From Betaproteobacteria bacterium (GTDB taxonomy: Bacteria; Pseudomonadota; Gammaproteobacteria; Burkholderiales; SG8-39), in NCBI GenBank assembly GCA_019245555.1, contig JAFARH010000401.1, positions 1 to 17,759 of the forward strand: 17,759 nucleotides of DNA, in the 5' to 3' direction. The notes under the pieces are model-generated. The model saw nothing but the letters and a program-made list of their open reading frames with translations. It did not search any database and had not been told where the DNA came from. Shown piece by piece: positions 1 to 11,891 of this stretch (positions within the stretch are counted from its first letter, which is position 1; each line of letters opens with the position of its first letter). The position numbers and the translations under genes are program-made.

Positions 1-2
1 CC

Positions 3-20
3 GAGGCCACGTCCAAGTGA
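3..20 (+). CDS. Possible last codons of the gene upstream of glnD (partial)
   Basis: A TGA at 18-20 overlaps the GTG start of glnD as GTGA. Read in that frame, the window opens with five codons (E-A-T-S-K) before the stop. GTGA and ATGA junctions are the rule elsewhere in this window, so this is plausibly the end of a translationally coupled upstream gene. In many betaproteobacteria the gene before glnD is map (methionine aminopeptidase), but five residues cannot confirm that. Another frame is also open here. Confidence 0.25.
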   Translation, partial: EATSK

Positions 21-2593
21 CCGCAGCAAGCCTGCGCGAGCGCGTCGCCGCCGAGCGAGCGGCGCTGCGAGCGGGTTACCTGCAGCATCCGAATCCGCGG
101 CGCCTTCTCAAGGCGCACGCGAAGCTCATCGACCGCACCATCAAGACCGTCCCCGGCTTGCCGAAGGGCGCGGCGCTCGTCGCTACCGGCGGTTACGGGC
201 GCGGCGAGCTCTATCCCAGTTCCGACATCGACCTCCTCGTGCTGCTCGCGCGCGACCCGGAAGCCGCCGAACGCGAGTCGCTCGAGAAATTCATCGGCAC
301 GCTGTGGGACATCGGGCTCGAGATCGGGCATAGCGTGCGCACAGTGGACGGGTGCGTCCAGGCCGCCGCTGACGACGTCACGGTGCGCACCACGCTCCTC
401 GAATCCCGCTATCTCGGCGGCAGCCGCCAGCTCTTCCACCGCCTCGAATCGGCGCTGCGCGCGCACATGGATCCCGTTGCCTTCCTCAAGGCGAAGAAGC
501 TCGAGCAGGAGCAGCGTCATGCCAAGCACCAGGACTCGCCCTACTCTCTCGAGCCGAACTTGAAGGAAGCGCCGGGCGGCCTGCGCGATCTCCAGGTGAT
601 TCAGTGGATCGCCCGCGGCGCAGGCCTGGGCGCAACCTGGAATGAGCTCGTAGCGCAGAAGCTGATCGAGCGCGACGAGGCGCGACAGCTCTCAAAAGCC
701 GAAACCCTGCTCCAGGACCTGCGGATCCGCCTGCATTACATCGCCGGGCGGCGCGAGGACCGCATCGTTTTCGACGTGCAGACGGCGCTGGCCGCGCAGC
801 TCGGTTACAAGGACAGCGCTCATCGCCGCGCGAGCGAAGCGATGATGCAGCGCTACTACCAGACCGCCAAGGGCGTCACGCAGCTAAACACAATCCTCCT
901 GCAGAACCTCGAGGCACGCCTCGCTCCCGAGCCGGATGTCGAGCCGCGCGCGCTCAACGAGCGTTTTCGCTCGCGCGGGGCGCTGCTGGAAGCGGCCAGA
1001 GACGATCTCTTCGAGCGGCAGCCGCTCGCCATCCTCGAGAGTTTTCTCCTCCTCATGCAGCACCAGCAGTTGCGCGGCATGACTGCACCGACGCTGCGTG
1101 CGCTCTACCGGGCACGCGGCCGCGTCAACGCTCGCTTGCGGCGCGATCCGCTGGCGCAGCTCATGTTCGTACACATCCTGCAGCAGCCACGCGGCATCGT
1201 GCACGAGTTCCGGCGCATGAATCAGTACGGCATCCTGGGTCGCTATCTGCCCGAGTTCGGGCGCATCGTCGGCCAGATGCAGCACGACCTTTTCCATGTC
1301 TACACCGTCGACCAGCACATCCTCATGGTCGTGCGGAACCTGCGGCGCTTCACCCAGCCGGAGTTCGCACACGAATTTCCCCTCTGCAGCGAGCTGATGA
1401 GCGGCTTCGAGCGCCGCTGGCTCCTCTACATCGGCGCGCTCTATCACGATATCGCCAAAGGCCGCGGCGGCGACCACTCGCATCTCGGCCAGGCAGACGC
1501 GCGCAGCTTCGCGCGGCGCCACGGCCTCGCCAAGGAAGATCGCCAGCTCGTCGAATTCTTGGTCGAAAACCACCTCTCGATGTCGCACGTCGCGCAGAAA
1601 GAGGACGTCTATGACCCCGAGGTGGTTGCCGCTTTCGCCAAGCGAGTGAAAACAGAGCGACGGCTGGTCGCCTTGTACCTGCTGACCGTCGCCGATATGC
1701 GGGGCACTAGCCCGAAAGTATGGAATGCCTGGAAGGGCAAGCTTCTCGAGGATCTCTACCGCGCGACGCGCCGCGTGCTGACCGGCGAGCCGCTCGCGCG
1801 CGACGCCGCACTCGCCGAGAAGCAGGCCGAAGCCGCGCGCCTCCTACGCCTGTACGCCCTATCCGACGGCGTGAAGGACCGCCTCTGGGCGAGCCTCGAT
1901 ATCACCTACTTCCTGCGCCACGACGCGCAGGAGATCGCCTGGCACACGCGCAATCTCCATTACCGCGTGGACGCGGAGAAGCCGGTGGTGAAGGCGCGCC
2001 TTGCGCCGTTCGGCGAAGGACTGCAAGTGATGATCTATACGCAGGACCGGGAGGCACTTTTCGCCCGCATCTGCGGTTACTTCGATCGGGCCGGCTTCAA
2101 TATCGCGGAAGCGAAGGTGCACACGACACGCAACGGCTATGCGCTCGACACCTTCGTCGTCATGGGCCAGGGACGCGACGCGCACTATCAGGACCGCATC
2201 GCGATGATCGAATCCGAGCTCGCACAAGAGCTACGGTCCGACACGCCGCTCGCTCCGCCGCGCGGCGGCCGCCTTTCGCGACGTGTGCGGCACTTCCCGA
2301 TCTCGCCATCGGTCAACATCCGGCCGGATGAGCGTGGCGCCTACCAGGTGCTCTCCATCGTAGCGAGCGACCGGCCGGGGCTCCTCTACGGCATCGCGCG
2401 CATCCTCGCGCGGCACCACATCAGCCTGCAGACGGCACGCATCAACACGCTCGGCGATCGGGCCGAAGATGTCTTCCTGGTTTCAGGCGAGGCGCTTGCC
2501 GGGGCGAAGACCGTGCTGCAGCTCGAGCAGGAGCTCCTCTCCGAGCTCAGTCTTCCTGCGGCAGCTCCTGCCCGGGAAACAGTGCTTCATTGA
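17..2593 (+). CDS. glnD: Bifunctional [protein-PII] uridylyltransferase / uridylyl-removing enzyme
   Basis: GlnD adds UMP to PII signalling proteins (GlnB/GlnK) when glutamine is low and removes it when glutamine is high, so it is the cytoplasmic sensor at the top of the Ntr cascade. The 858-residue product has the full expected layout. The nucleotidyltransferase motif [15 protein letters not shown] lies at residues 58-72, with metal-binding Asp70 and Asp72. A central helical region follows. The HD hydrolase motif is at 477-478 ([14 protein letters not shown]), serving de-uridylylation. Two C-terminal ACT domains, which sense glutamine, start near residues 669 and 776; each carries a D-R-(E/P)-x-L-type start. 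Length is normal for the family (about 850-890). The start is GTG at 17, overlapping an upstream TGA as GTGA. There is no strong Shine-Dalgarno sequence in the few bases visible, so coupling to an upstream gene is likely. Its last 47 bp run antisense to the end of def. Both active-site sets look intact. Confidence 0.97.
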   Translation: MTAASLRERVAAERAALRAGYLQHPNPRRLLKAHAKLIDRTIKTVPGLPKGAALVATGGYGRGELYPSSDIDLLVLLARDPEAAERESLEKFIGTLWDIGLEIGHSVRTVDGCVQAAADDVTVRTTLLESRYLGGSRQLFHRLESALRAHMDPVAFLKAKKLEQEQRHAKHQDSPYSLEPNLKEAPGGLRDLQVIQWIARGAGLGATWNELVAQKLIERDEARQLSKAETLLQDLRIRLHYIAGRREDRIVFDVQTALAAQLGYKDSAHRRASEAMMQRYYQTAKGVTQLNTILLQNLEARLAPEPDVEPRALNERFRSRGALLEAARDDLFERQPLAILESFLLLMQHQQLRGMTAPTLRALYRARGRVNARLRRDPLAQLMFVHILQQPRGIVHEFRRMNQYGILGRYLPEFGRIVGQMQHDLFHVYTVDQHILMVVRNLRRFTQPEFAHEFPLCSELMSGFERRWLLYIGALYHDIAKGRGGDHSHLGQADARSFARRHGLAKEDRQLVEFLVENHLSMSHVAQKEDVYDPEVVAAFAKRVKTERRLVALYLLTVADMRGTSPKVWNAWKGKLLEDLYRATRRVLTGEPLARDAALAEKQAEAARLLRLYALSDGVKDRLWASLDITYFLRHDAQEIAWHTRNLHYRVDAEKPVVKARLAPFGEGLQVMIYTQDREALFARICGYFDRAGFNIAEAKVHTTRNGYALDTFVVMGQGRDAHYQDRIAMIESELAQELRSDTPLAPPRGGRLSRRVRHFPISPSVNIRPDERGAYQVLSIVASDRPGLLYGIARILARHHISLQTARINTLGDRAEDVFLVSGEALAGAKTVLQLEQELLSELSLPAAAPARETVLH

Positions 2594-3080
2594 AGCCGAA
2601 TCTGGAGAAGTCCCGGATTCGCATCGGGTAGAGAATCCCGTCGAGGTGGTCGACCTCGTGCTGTACGACCCGCGCATGGAAGTCCGAGACCTCGCGCTCG
2701 AAGGGCTTCCCGTTTTCGTCGACGCCGCGATAGCGCAGCCGCTTGTACCGCGGCACCACGCCGCGCATACCGGGGACCGACAGGCATCCTTCCCAGCCCT
2801 CCTCTAGCTCGGTGCCGAGCGGCTCGAGCACCGGGTTGATGAGTACCGTATCGGGAACCTCTTCGGCCTGCGGGTAGCGCGGGTTTGCGTGCACACCGAA
2901 GATGACGACCCGCAAGTTCACGCCAATCTGCGGAGCGGCAAGCCCCGCGCCGTTCAAATGCGCCATCGTGTCGCGCATGTCCTGGAGCAGCGCTTGCAGC
3001 TCCAGCGCGCCGAACTCGTTGATCTCCTGTGACCGCACGAGAAGGCGCGGGTCGCCCATGCGGAGAACTTCTCGAATCAT
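2547..3080 (-). CDS. def: Peptide deformylase
   Basis: Peptide deformylase is a cytoplasmic Fe(II) (or Zn) hydrolase that removes the formyl group from the N-terminal methionine of nascent proteins. All three family motifs are visible in the 177-residue product: GAGLAAPQ at 44-51, EGCLS at 97-101 with metal ligand Cys99, and HEVDH at 141-145 with ligands His141 and His145 and catalytic Glu142. The C-terminal [11 protein letters not shown] tail resembles the longer betaproteobacterial paralogues rather than the E. coli enzyme (169 residues). The ATG at 3080 is preferred because GAGGAG stands 8 nt upstream, homology begins there ([14 protein letters not shown]), and the ATG overlaps the upstream phosphorylase stop as ATGA. 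The frame is open further upstream, but that part is antisense noise inside the neighbouring gene. It is the last gene of the smc-to-def run. It overlaps glnD tail to tail by 47 bp. Genomes of this group often have a second def elsewhere. Confidence 0.96.
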   Translation of the reverse strand: MIREVLRMGDPRLLVRSQEINEFGALELQALLQDMRDTMAHLNGAGLAAPQIGVNLRVVIFGVHANPRYPQAEEVPDTVLINPVLEPLGTELEEGWEGCLSVPGMRGVVPRYKRLRYRGVDENGKPFEREVSDFHARVVQHEVDHLDGILYPMRIRDFSRFGFNEALFPGQELPQED

Positions 3081-3811
3081 TTGCACAGCTCCTCGATGAT
3101 GCGGCGTACTCGGTCCATGGCCTCGTCCAGCACGGCGCTGATTTTCTCCAGCGGGATGGCGCGCTTGCTGTCGCCGCGTCCCGCGGCATAGTTCGCAACC
3201 ACCGCAATGGCGGCGTACTCCAGGTTGAGTTCGCGTGCGAGCCCGGCCTCCGGCATGGCGGTCATGCCGACGAGGTCGGCGCCATCGCGACTGAGCTTCT
3301 CGATTTCGGCGGCCGTCTCCAGACGCGGGCCCTGCGTTGTGGCGTAAACGCCGCCATCGCCCACAGTCTCGCCGCATGCCTTCGCTGCAGCCAGGATCTT
3401 TTCGCGCATGGAACGCGCGTAGGGCTCGGTAAAGTCGATGTGCTCGACTGGCTTGCCTTTGCCTTCAAAGTAGGTGGAGCGCCGCCCCCATGTGTAGTCG
3501 ATGATCTGGTGCGGCACGGCCAGCGTGCCGGGCGCCATGGATGCGGCGATGCCGCCTACCGTCGCGATCGACAGGACTTCGCGAGCGCCGGCTTTCTTCA
3601 CCGCCCAGAGATTTGCGCGGTAATTCACTTCGTGCGGCGCGATGGTGTGTCCGTCGCCGTGCCGAGCCAGGAACACGATGTCGCGCTGCCCGATCTTTCC
3701 TGCAGTAAGGCGAGCCGATGGCGAGCCGTAAGGTGTGCGCACGGCCTTGCGTCGCGTGTTCTTGAGAATACCGAGCTTGGCGAGCCCGCTGCCGCCGATA
3801 ATGGCCAGCAT
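3077..3811 (-). CDS. mtnP: S-methyl-5'-thioinosine (or thioadenosine) phosphorylase, PNP/MTAP family
   Basis: This is a trimeric-type purine nucleoside phosphorylase of 244 residues. It cleaves a methylthio-nucleoside with phosphate to give 5-methylthioribose-1-phosphate and a free base, salvaging the by-product of polyamine and homoserine-lactone synthesis. Visible motifs are the phosphate-binding GGSGL (6-10) and ARHGDGH (49-55), the NYRANLWA block (63-70), TQGPRLET (159-166) and the ribose-contacting VGMTAMPEA (181-189). The base-recognition position reads N-Y-A-A-G at 207-211. MTA phosphorylases have an Asp-x-Asp pair there (DYD in the human enzyme), while the Pseudomonas aeruginosa methylthioinosine phosphorylase has an N-P-A-A-G version. 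I therefore infer preference for the 6-oxopurine (MTI, releasing hypoxanthine). The ATG at 3811 shares one base with the hpt stop (TGATG), and the stop overlaps the def start (ATGA). The adjacent hypoxanthine phosphoribosyltransferase supports the MTI reading. The symbol mtnP is used loosely for the family. Confidence 0.88.
   Translation of the reverse strand: MLAIIGGSGLAKLGILKNTRRKAVRTPYGSPSARLTAGKIGQRDIVFLARHGDGHTIAPHEVNYRANLWAVKKAGAREVLSIATVGGIAASMAPGTLAVPHQIIDYTWGRRSTYFEGKGKPVEHIDFTEPYARSMREKILAAAKACGETVGDGGVYATTQGPRLETAAEIEKLSRDGADLVGMTAMPEAGLARELNLEYAAIAVVANYAAGRGDSKRAIPLEKISAVLDEAMDRVRRIIEELCK
3089..3094 (-). promoter_or_regulatory. Ribosome binding site of def
   Basis: On the minus strand GAGGAG ends 8 nt before the ATG at 3080. 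It is one of the few strong Shine-Dalgarno sequences in the minus-strand run, lies inside the last codons of the upstream gene, and decides the def start. Confidence 0.7.
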
Positions 3812-4359
3812 CAGGCGCCGCGCATGGCGCGAATCTCGGGCAGGTTGCGCCAGAAGCCCTTGGCATCCATTCCGCAGCCGAAGACGAAGCGATCCTCGAT
3901 CGTGAGGCCGACAAAGTCGGCTTTGATCGGCTTTGGCTTGGCCAGTCGCTTTTCGACCAGCACGGCGCTCTTGAAGCTGGCGGCACCCAACTCGAGCAGT
4001 CGATCGCGGATCGCGGCCATCGTCTGGCCGCCGTCGAGGATATCGTCCAGCACGAGTACGGCGCGCCCACGCACGTGGGCGGGCGGCGCGACGCGCCAGT
4101 CGATCTTCGCGCCGACCGTCTCGACCCCGTAGCGCGAGGCATGGATGTAGTCGAGATCAAGTGGAAAACGCAGGAGCGGGAGCACCTGGCCGGCAAACAC
4201 GACGGCGCCGCCCATGACCACGAGTACGAGCGGGTAACTCTTCGCCATGCTGCTGGTGATCTCGGCAGCGACGCGCTCCATCGCCGCCTGCACTTCTTCG
4301 GCGCTCGCGATTGGATCCGATTCTTCTAGGAAGCGCCAGGCGCCCTGGATATCCGTCAT
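3811..4359 (-). CDS. hpt: Hypoxanthine(-guanine) phosphoribosyltransferase
   Basis: This cytoplasmic purine-salvage enzyme joins hypoxanthine or guanine to PRPP, giving IMP or GMP. The 182-residue product has the type I PRT fold signature. The PRPP-binding loop LVLDDILDGGQTM is at 102-114, with the two acidic residues Asp105 and Asp106. The phosphate loop VVMGGAVVFAG is at 47-57, the mobile active-site loop region (HASRYG) at 73-78, and the base-binding segment is VEK at 135-137 followed by FVFGCGMD at 158-165, where Lys137 and Asp165 occupy the expected purine-recognition places. Length is normal (about 175-185). The start is ATG at 4359, 10 bp after the galU stop and without a clear Shine-Dalgarno sequence. 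The stop overlaps the phosphorylase start by one base. The neighbour's likely product, hypoxanthine, is this enzyme's substrate. The choice between hypoxanthine-only and hypoxanthine/guanine use cannot be made from sequence. Confidence 0.92.
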   Translation of the reverse strand: MTDIQGAWRFLEESDPIASAEEVQAAMERVAAEITSSMAKSYPLVLVVMGGAVVFAGQVLPLLRFPLDLDYIHASRYGVETVGAKIDWRVAPPAHVRGRAVLVLDDILDGGQTMAAIRDRLLELGAASFKSAVLVEKRLAKPKPIKADFVGLTIEDRFVFGCGMDAKGFWRNLPEIRAMRGA

Positions 4360-4369
4360 CCAGTCGAGT

Positions 4370-5232
4370 CTAGCGTGACTTGAGATAGCTCGCGAAAGCC
4401 TTGCCGAATTCGGGATGCCGCACGCCGAACTCTACGGTCGCCTTTAGATAGCCGAGTTTTGACCCGCAATCGAAACGGCGCCCTGGCAGCCGCACGGCCA
4501 TTGCCTTCTCGTGCTTAAGGAGCGCCGAGATCGCGTCGGTCAGCTGGATCTCGCCACCAGCCCCTGGCTTAACTTCCCCAAGCAAGTCGAAGATACGGGG
4601 CGTCAGCACGTAGCGCCCGATGACCGCGAGATTGGAGGGCGCGTCGGCCGGCTTTGGCTTCTCCACGATGCTATGGATACGTGCCATGTCGCCTTGCATC
4701 CTGTCGATGGTGACGATGCCGTAGCTCTGCGTCTGGTCCTTCGGCACTTCCTCGACGCCAAGGAGCGAGCAATTCTCCTTGTCGAACACCTGCGCCATGC
4801 GCGCGATCGCCGGCGGATTGGAATCCATCAGGTCGTCCGCGAGCAGCACGGCGAATGGATCATTCCCCACAACCGGTTGCGCGCACAGGACAGCATGGCC
4901 GAGGCCAAGCGGCTCTGTCTGGCGGATGTAGACGCAGCGCACGCCTTCAGGCAGCACCGAGCGCACCTGGTCGAGCAATGCGCCCTTGCCCTTGCGCTCG
5001 AGCTCGGTCTCGAGCTCGTACGCCTTGTCGAAATGGTCCTCGATCGCGCGCTTATTGCGGCCGGTGACGAAGATCATGTCGGTGATGCCGGCCGCGGCCG
5101 CCTCCTCCACCGCGTACTGGATAAGCGGCTTGTCGACGATCGGCATCATCTCTTTCGGGCTCGCCTTGGTGACCGGCAGGAAGCGGCTACCGAACCCGGC
5201 GACCGGGAAAACCGCTTTTCTCAACTTCGGCA

Positions 5233-5233
<1 letters not shown>
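4370..5233 (-). CDS. galU: UTP--glucose-1-phosphate uridylyltransferase (UDP-glucose pyrophosphorylase)
   Basis: GalU makes UDP-glucose and pyrophosphate from UTP and glucose-1-phosphate, feeding exopolysaccharide, LPS core and other glycosylation. The 287-residue product is normal for the family. The nucleotide-binding signature [20 protein letters not shown] is at 12-31, the metal-binding LADDL at 131-135, VEKP at 190-193 and [10 protein letters not shown] at 226-235. The frame allows a TTG one codon earlier (5236), but the ATG at 5233 is chosen. A Shine-Dalgarno AAGGAG sits 5 nt before the ATG and only 2 nt before the TTG, homology starts with [13 protein letters not shown], and the ATG shares one base with the ligA stop (TGATG). 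It lies inside the smc-zipA-ligA run, with hpt 10 bp downstream. The placement beside ligA is a matter of operon packing rather than shared pathway. All catalytic motifs appear intact. Confidence 0.96.
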
Positions 5234-8152
<2,919 letters not shown>

Positions 8153-8153
<1 letters not shown>

Positions 8154-11100
8154 TACGCTGCGAGCTCCTCCCGGATGCGCAGTGCCTCGTCGATGTCGAC
8201 CGCGACGACGCGCGACACCCCGGATTCCGGCATGGTCACGCCGATCAGCTGCTCGGCGAGCTCCATGGTGATCTTGTTGTGGCTGATGAAGAGGAACTGC
8301 GTCTGCGACGACATCTTGCGCACCAGCTCGCAGAAGCGGACGGTATTGCTGTCGTCGAGCGGCGCGTCGACCTCGTCCAGCAGGCAGAACGGGGCCGGGT
8401 TGAGCTGGAACAGGGAGAAGACCAGCGAGATCGCGGTCAGCGCCTTTTCCCCGCCGGACAGGAGATGGATGCTGCTATTTCTCTTGCCCGGCGGCTGCGC
8501 CATGACCTGGACGCCGCAATCCAGGATCTCCTCGCCCGTCATGACGAGCTTCGCCTCGCCGCCGCCGAAGAGCGACGGGAAGAGCGAGCCGAAATGCCGG
8601 TTCACGCTTTCGAAGGTCTCGCGCAGCAGCTCGCGCGTCTCGCGGTCGATCTTGCGAATCGCGTCCTCCAGCGTCTTGACCGCTTCCTCGAGGTCGGTCG
8701 CTTGCGAATCCAGGTATTCCTTCCGCTCGCGGCTCGTCCGCAGCTCTTCCACCGCCGCCAGGTTCACGGCGCCAAGCTCACCGATTGATGACGTTATGCG
8801 CGTGATCTCGCCTTGCAACGTCGAAGGCCGCGGCGCGCCTTCGGCTTCGGTCGTGAGCCTGGCCTCGTCGGCATTCGCATCGCGGAGTTGCGTGGCGAAT
8901 TGCTCGAAGTTCAGGCTCGCCGCCTGTTCCTTGAGCTTCAGCTCGCCGAGCCGCTCGCGCAGCGGCGCAACCTTGGCTTCGATGGCGAGGCGTGCTTCCT
9001 CGATCTCACGCAGCACGCCGGCGGCCGCCTCGACGGCATTGCGTGCTTCGGCGAGCGTCTTCTCGCAGCTGATGCGGGCTTCGACCGCCGCGTCGAGGGC
9101 CTGCCGTACGCCCGGAATCGGATCGGCGGCGAGCTCCTCGGTCAACTTCACCACCTCCGCGTCCGCGCGCTCGATCTGCTGGTCGATGACCTTCACTGAA
9201 TGGTCGATCTCGGCGATCTTCGACGTGCACTCGCGCTCACCGAAGATCGCGTCCTGCGAGTCGCGCTCGGCCTGCTGGACGGCACGGCGCTGATCGGCCA
9301 GGGCCGTTTCGGCCGCGATGTGGTCGTTCCGGCTCGTCTCCACGCGTCCGCGCGCCGCGCCGATCTCCTCGCCGATGGCAACCGAGGCGCGCTGCGAAGC
9401 AGCCAGCGACGCCTGTCCCTTCTCTGCTTCCGCGGCAAGCTCGCCCTGCTCCGTTTCCAGCTGCGCCTTGCGCTCGCGGTAGCGCTCATGCGCCTGCGTG
9501 AGCTTCAGCTGCTCGATCTGCGCGTCGTGGCGCGCCTTTTCCCGGCGGGCGATTTCCTGGCGAGCCTCTTCCAGCGCCGCCTCACGCGCGAGGCGCTCGC
9601 TTTCCGCTCGCTCGAGCTCTTTCTGCCGCGCTTCCAGCTGCGTGCCTAGCTCACGGCAGCGCACTTCCAGGCTTTCGATTTCGGCCTGCCGCGCGAGGAG
9701 CCCCGCATCCGCCGCATCGGGTGCATGCAGGCTGACGGTGTGGCGCGTGAACTGGTCGCCGTCACGGTTTACGAGCACTGCGCCCGCCGGGAGGCGCTCA
9801 CGCGCCGCCTGGTCAGGACGCCCTTCGATCACGTAGACCTGAGCGAGCCAATCGGTGAGTGCGCCGCGAATGCCATCGTCGAGCGCATGCACCTTTGATG
9901 CGAGCGGTAACCCCGCGGCCGGGGCACTCACCGCGTCGCGCGCCGCCTCGAATAGGCTCGCCTTCGCAGGCGGCCGCTCCGAGAAGCTGCTGTCGATCGC
10001 GCCCAGAAGCGCATGAAGGCGCTCCCTCAGTACCGCCTCGACCGCCGTTTCCCAACCCGCGTCGATTCTCAGCTTCTGCCAGAGCTGCGCGGCGTTGCCG
10101 AGGCCCTGGCGCTGGATCCACTCGCGGAGCGGCGCGTTGTTTTCCACGTCCGCTTGTATCTGGCGCAGCGTCGAAAGCTGGGCTTCAGCGGCGGCGGCGT
10201 CCCGCTGCGCGTTACTGACCTGCTCCGCGGCTTGGGCGCTTGCTTCCTGCAATGCCGCGCATTCGGCCTGTAAGGCCTCCAACGCCTGGCGCGCCTTCTC
10301 GAGCGATGCGTCGATTTCGGCGGCTCGCGCCTCCATCTCGCGCAAAGCACTCGAGTCGGGCTCGGCGAGCGCCTGCAATTCGGCATCGAGCCGTTCGCGC
10401 CGCTGCGCCAGTGCTTCGGCGGTGCGCTCGAGATGCGCTCGGTTGGCCTGCTCGAGTTGCAGGCGGCTCTCCGCCTGCATGAGCTGGCCACGCGCCTCGC
10501 TCAGCTTGTCCTGGGCAGTGCGGAATGCCTGCTCTGCCTGAGGCAGGCGCGCGTTCTCGGCGTGCAGCTTTTCTTTGGTCTGAACTACGCGTTGTTTGGC
10601 GCCGCCCGCTCTATTGGCCCACATGTGCAGAGCCTGGGTGAGCTGCGAGCGCTGCTCGCGCCACGCTGTCAGCTGCGTGCGCCGCTCCGTATGCTGGTTC
10701 TCGAGGCGCGAACGAGTCTCTTCCGCGTGCCGCAGCTCCGACTCGTGGCGCGCGACCTCGCCGTTCGCGCCATACAGGCCAGCTTGCGCAGCGTTCATCG
10801 CATCCCCCGCCTGGTAGTGCGCGGCGCGCGCCGTCTCCAGGCGGCTCTCGAGGCTCCGCGACTGGGCGTTCTCGGCCTCGAGCTCGTTGCCGACTCGCGT
10901 TACCTCGGTGGAGTGCTTATCGCGCTCGGCCGCAGCGTCGCGGCGACGCAAATACCAGAGGAGGTGCTGCTTCAGAATCAGGTCGTCCTGCAGCTCCTTG
11001 TAGCGGGTCGCCACTTCGGCCTGGGCGTCGAGCTTCTCGATCTGGCCGCCGAGCTCGAGCCGGATGTCCGTGATCCGCGCCAGGTTCTCGCGGGTATCGG

Positions 11101-11653
11101 AGAGGCGTGACTCGGTTTCCTTGCGGCGCTCCTTGTACTTGGAGATGCCGGCCGCTTCCTCGAGGAATACTCGCAGCTCTTCGGGCTTCGCTTCGATGAC
11201 CCGCGAGATCATCCCCTGCTCGATGATCGCGTAGGCGCGGGGCCCCAGGCCCGTGCCGAGGAACATGTCGGTGATATCGCGCCGGCGGACGTGCGTGCCG
11301 TTGATGTAGTAGCTCGACTCGCCATCGCGCTGGACGATGCGCTTGACCGCGATTTCCGCGTATTGCGACCACTGGCCGGCCGCCCGGCCGAGCGAGTTGT
11401 CGAAGCTGAGCTCGACCGACGCTCGCGCGAGCGGGGTCCGGTTGGCCGCGCCATTGAAGATCACGTCTTGCATCGAGTCGCCGCGCAAGGCCGACGCGCG
11501 GGTCTCGCCAAGCACCCAGCGCACCGCGTCGATCACGTTCGATTTGCCGCAGCCGTTGGGGCCGACAACGCCGACCAACTGGCCTGGTACATGAATCGTT
11601 GTGGGATCTACGAAGGACTTAAAACCAGACAGCTTTATTTGAGTTAACCGCAC
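8153..11653 (-). CDS. smc: Chromosome segregation protein SMC
   Basis: SMC is the ATPase of the Smc-ScpA-ScpB condensin that compacts and helps segregate the chromosome. The 1166-residue product has the full architecture. An N-terminal head carries Walker A GPNGCGKSN (31-39) and the Q-loop in IIEQGMIS (143-150). A long heptad-type coiled coil rich in Glu, Ala, Arg and Gln covers about 175-500. A hinge spans about 500-645 and a returning coiled coil runs to about 1000. The C-terminal head has the ABC signature LSGGEKALTA (about 1063-1072) and Walker B FCLLDEVDAPLDDSN (about 1083-1097). Length is normal for bacterial SMC. Homology begins exactly at MRLTQIKLSGFKSFVDP, which makes the GTG at 11653 the start. 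No Shine-Dalgarno sequence precedes it, while a TATTAT box lies only 6 nt upstream (see the control region). It heads the minus-strand run with zipA and ligA. The scpA and scpB partners are not in this window. Confidence 0.97.
8165..8171 (-). promoter_or_regulatory. Ribosome binding site of zipA
   Basis: GGAGGAG on the minus strand, within the last smc codons, precedes the GTG at 8153 by 11 nt. The spacing is slightly long but this is the strongest purine run near the start, and it supports GTG at the smc stop. Confidence 0.5.
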
Positions 11654-11659
11654 CCGAAA

Positions 11660-11665
11660 ATAATA
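11660..11665 (-). promoter_or_regulatory. Candidate -10 box for smc (TATTAT)
   Basis: On the minus strand TATTAT matches the sigma-70 -10 consensus at five of six bases. A weak TTCAAT lies 17 nt upstream (11683-11688). Only 6 nt separate the box from the GTG of smc, so a transcript from here would start at or within a base or two of the start codon. The -35 match is poor. Confidence 0.35.
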
Positions 11666-11685
11666 GCGTCTTACACCGCGCTATT
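11662..11685. repeat. Inverted repeat AATAGCG-N10-CGCTATT next to smc start
   Basis: There are two perfect 7-bp arms (11662-11668 and 11679-11685) separated by 10 bases. The left arm overlaps the candidate smc -10 box and the right arm overlaps the candidate -35, so a bound dimeric regulator would occlude this promoter. That is the basis for calling it a possible operator. No known factor is recognised. It could be chance. Confidence 0.4.
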
Positions 11686-11726
11686 GAACCGTTGCAGCGC
11701 AGAGAAATTCGTTGACAAACCGGACG

Positions 11727-11794
11727 GGACGCAAACTTTCGGGCGCGCACCCCTATGGGTGGACGCAAAACGCGATTTGGGCGTGCGCACACCA
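11727..11794. repeat. Imperfect direct repeat in the smc/queF control region
   Basis: GGACGCAAA occurs at 11727-11735 and again at 11761-11769 (34-bp period). Each copy is followed, after a variable gap, by TTT-x-GGGCG and a CGCAC run. Between the copies, CACCC-CTAT-GGGTG (11748-11761) can form a 5-bp hairpin. Function is unknown; paired protein-binding sites are one possibility. Confidence 0.35.
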
Positions 11795-11849
11795 TATCTA
11801 GTGGTCGCATCGGGGGCCGGGGGCCATCAGCGGTGGGGGCGCTGCATGC

Positions 11850-11855
11850 TAAGAT
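11850..11855 (+). promoter_or_regulatory. Candidate -10 box for queF-dap operon (TAAGAT)
   Basis: TAAGAT, within GCTAAGATTTGCTAGC, resembles -10 elements of betaproteobacterial promoters and is the best-placed box upstream of queF. A start about 7 nt downstream would give a leader of some 30 nt that is strongly pyrimidine-rich. No convincing -35 is seen 16-18 nt upstream, where the sequence is G-rich. Confidence 0.35.
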
Positions 11856-11891
11856 TTGCTAGCTTTTTCTCCGTTTTCTCTTCCAAACCAA

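Larger units (their letters stand above)
11654..11891. promoter_or_regulatory. Divergent control region between smc and queF
   Basis: These 238 bases are the only sizeable non-coding stretch in the window and must drive both large gene runs. Visible contents from left to right are: a TATTAT box for the minus strand next to the smc start; a 7-bp inverted repeat (AATAGCG...CGCTATT); a lone TTGACA on the plus strand; an imperfect direct repeat with a small CACCC/GGGTG hairpin between its copies; a G-rich patch (two GGGGGCC units near 11813-11826); and a TAAGAT box followed by a pyrimidine-rich leader before queF. No ORF with recognisable coding content lies here, and I see no preQ1-riboswitch-like pattern. 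Confidence 0.7.

Noticed and set aside
2531..2548. GAGCTC-N6-GAGCTC hairpin as a terminator at the glnD/def junction
   Set aside because: Each arm is itself palindromic and GC-rich sequence makes this common; no T-run follows on either strand.
3081..3377. N-terminal extension of def by 99 codons
   Set aside because: The frame is open but lies inside the phosphorylase gene, has no homology, and the ATG at 3080 has a strong GAGGAG and the family N-terminus.
3029..4132. A 367-codon plus-strand frame opposite the phosphorylase and hpt
   Set aside because: It is antisense to two well-supported enzymes and has no family resemblance.
11712..11717. Perfect TTGACA on the plus strand as the queF -35 box
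   Set aside because: The bases 16-18 nt downstream (ACTTTC/CTTTCG) do not resemble a -10 box, and the site is far from queF.
11654..11891. preQ1 riboswitch ahead of queF
   Set aside because: I could not find the C-rich loop and A-rich tail pattern of the preQ1 classes; the conserved parts are absent by eye.
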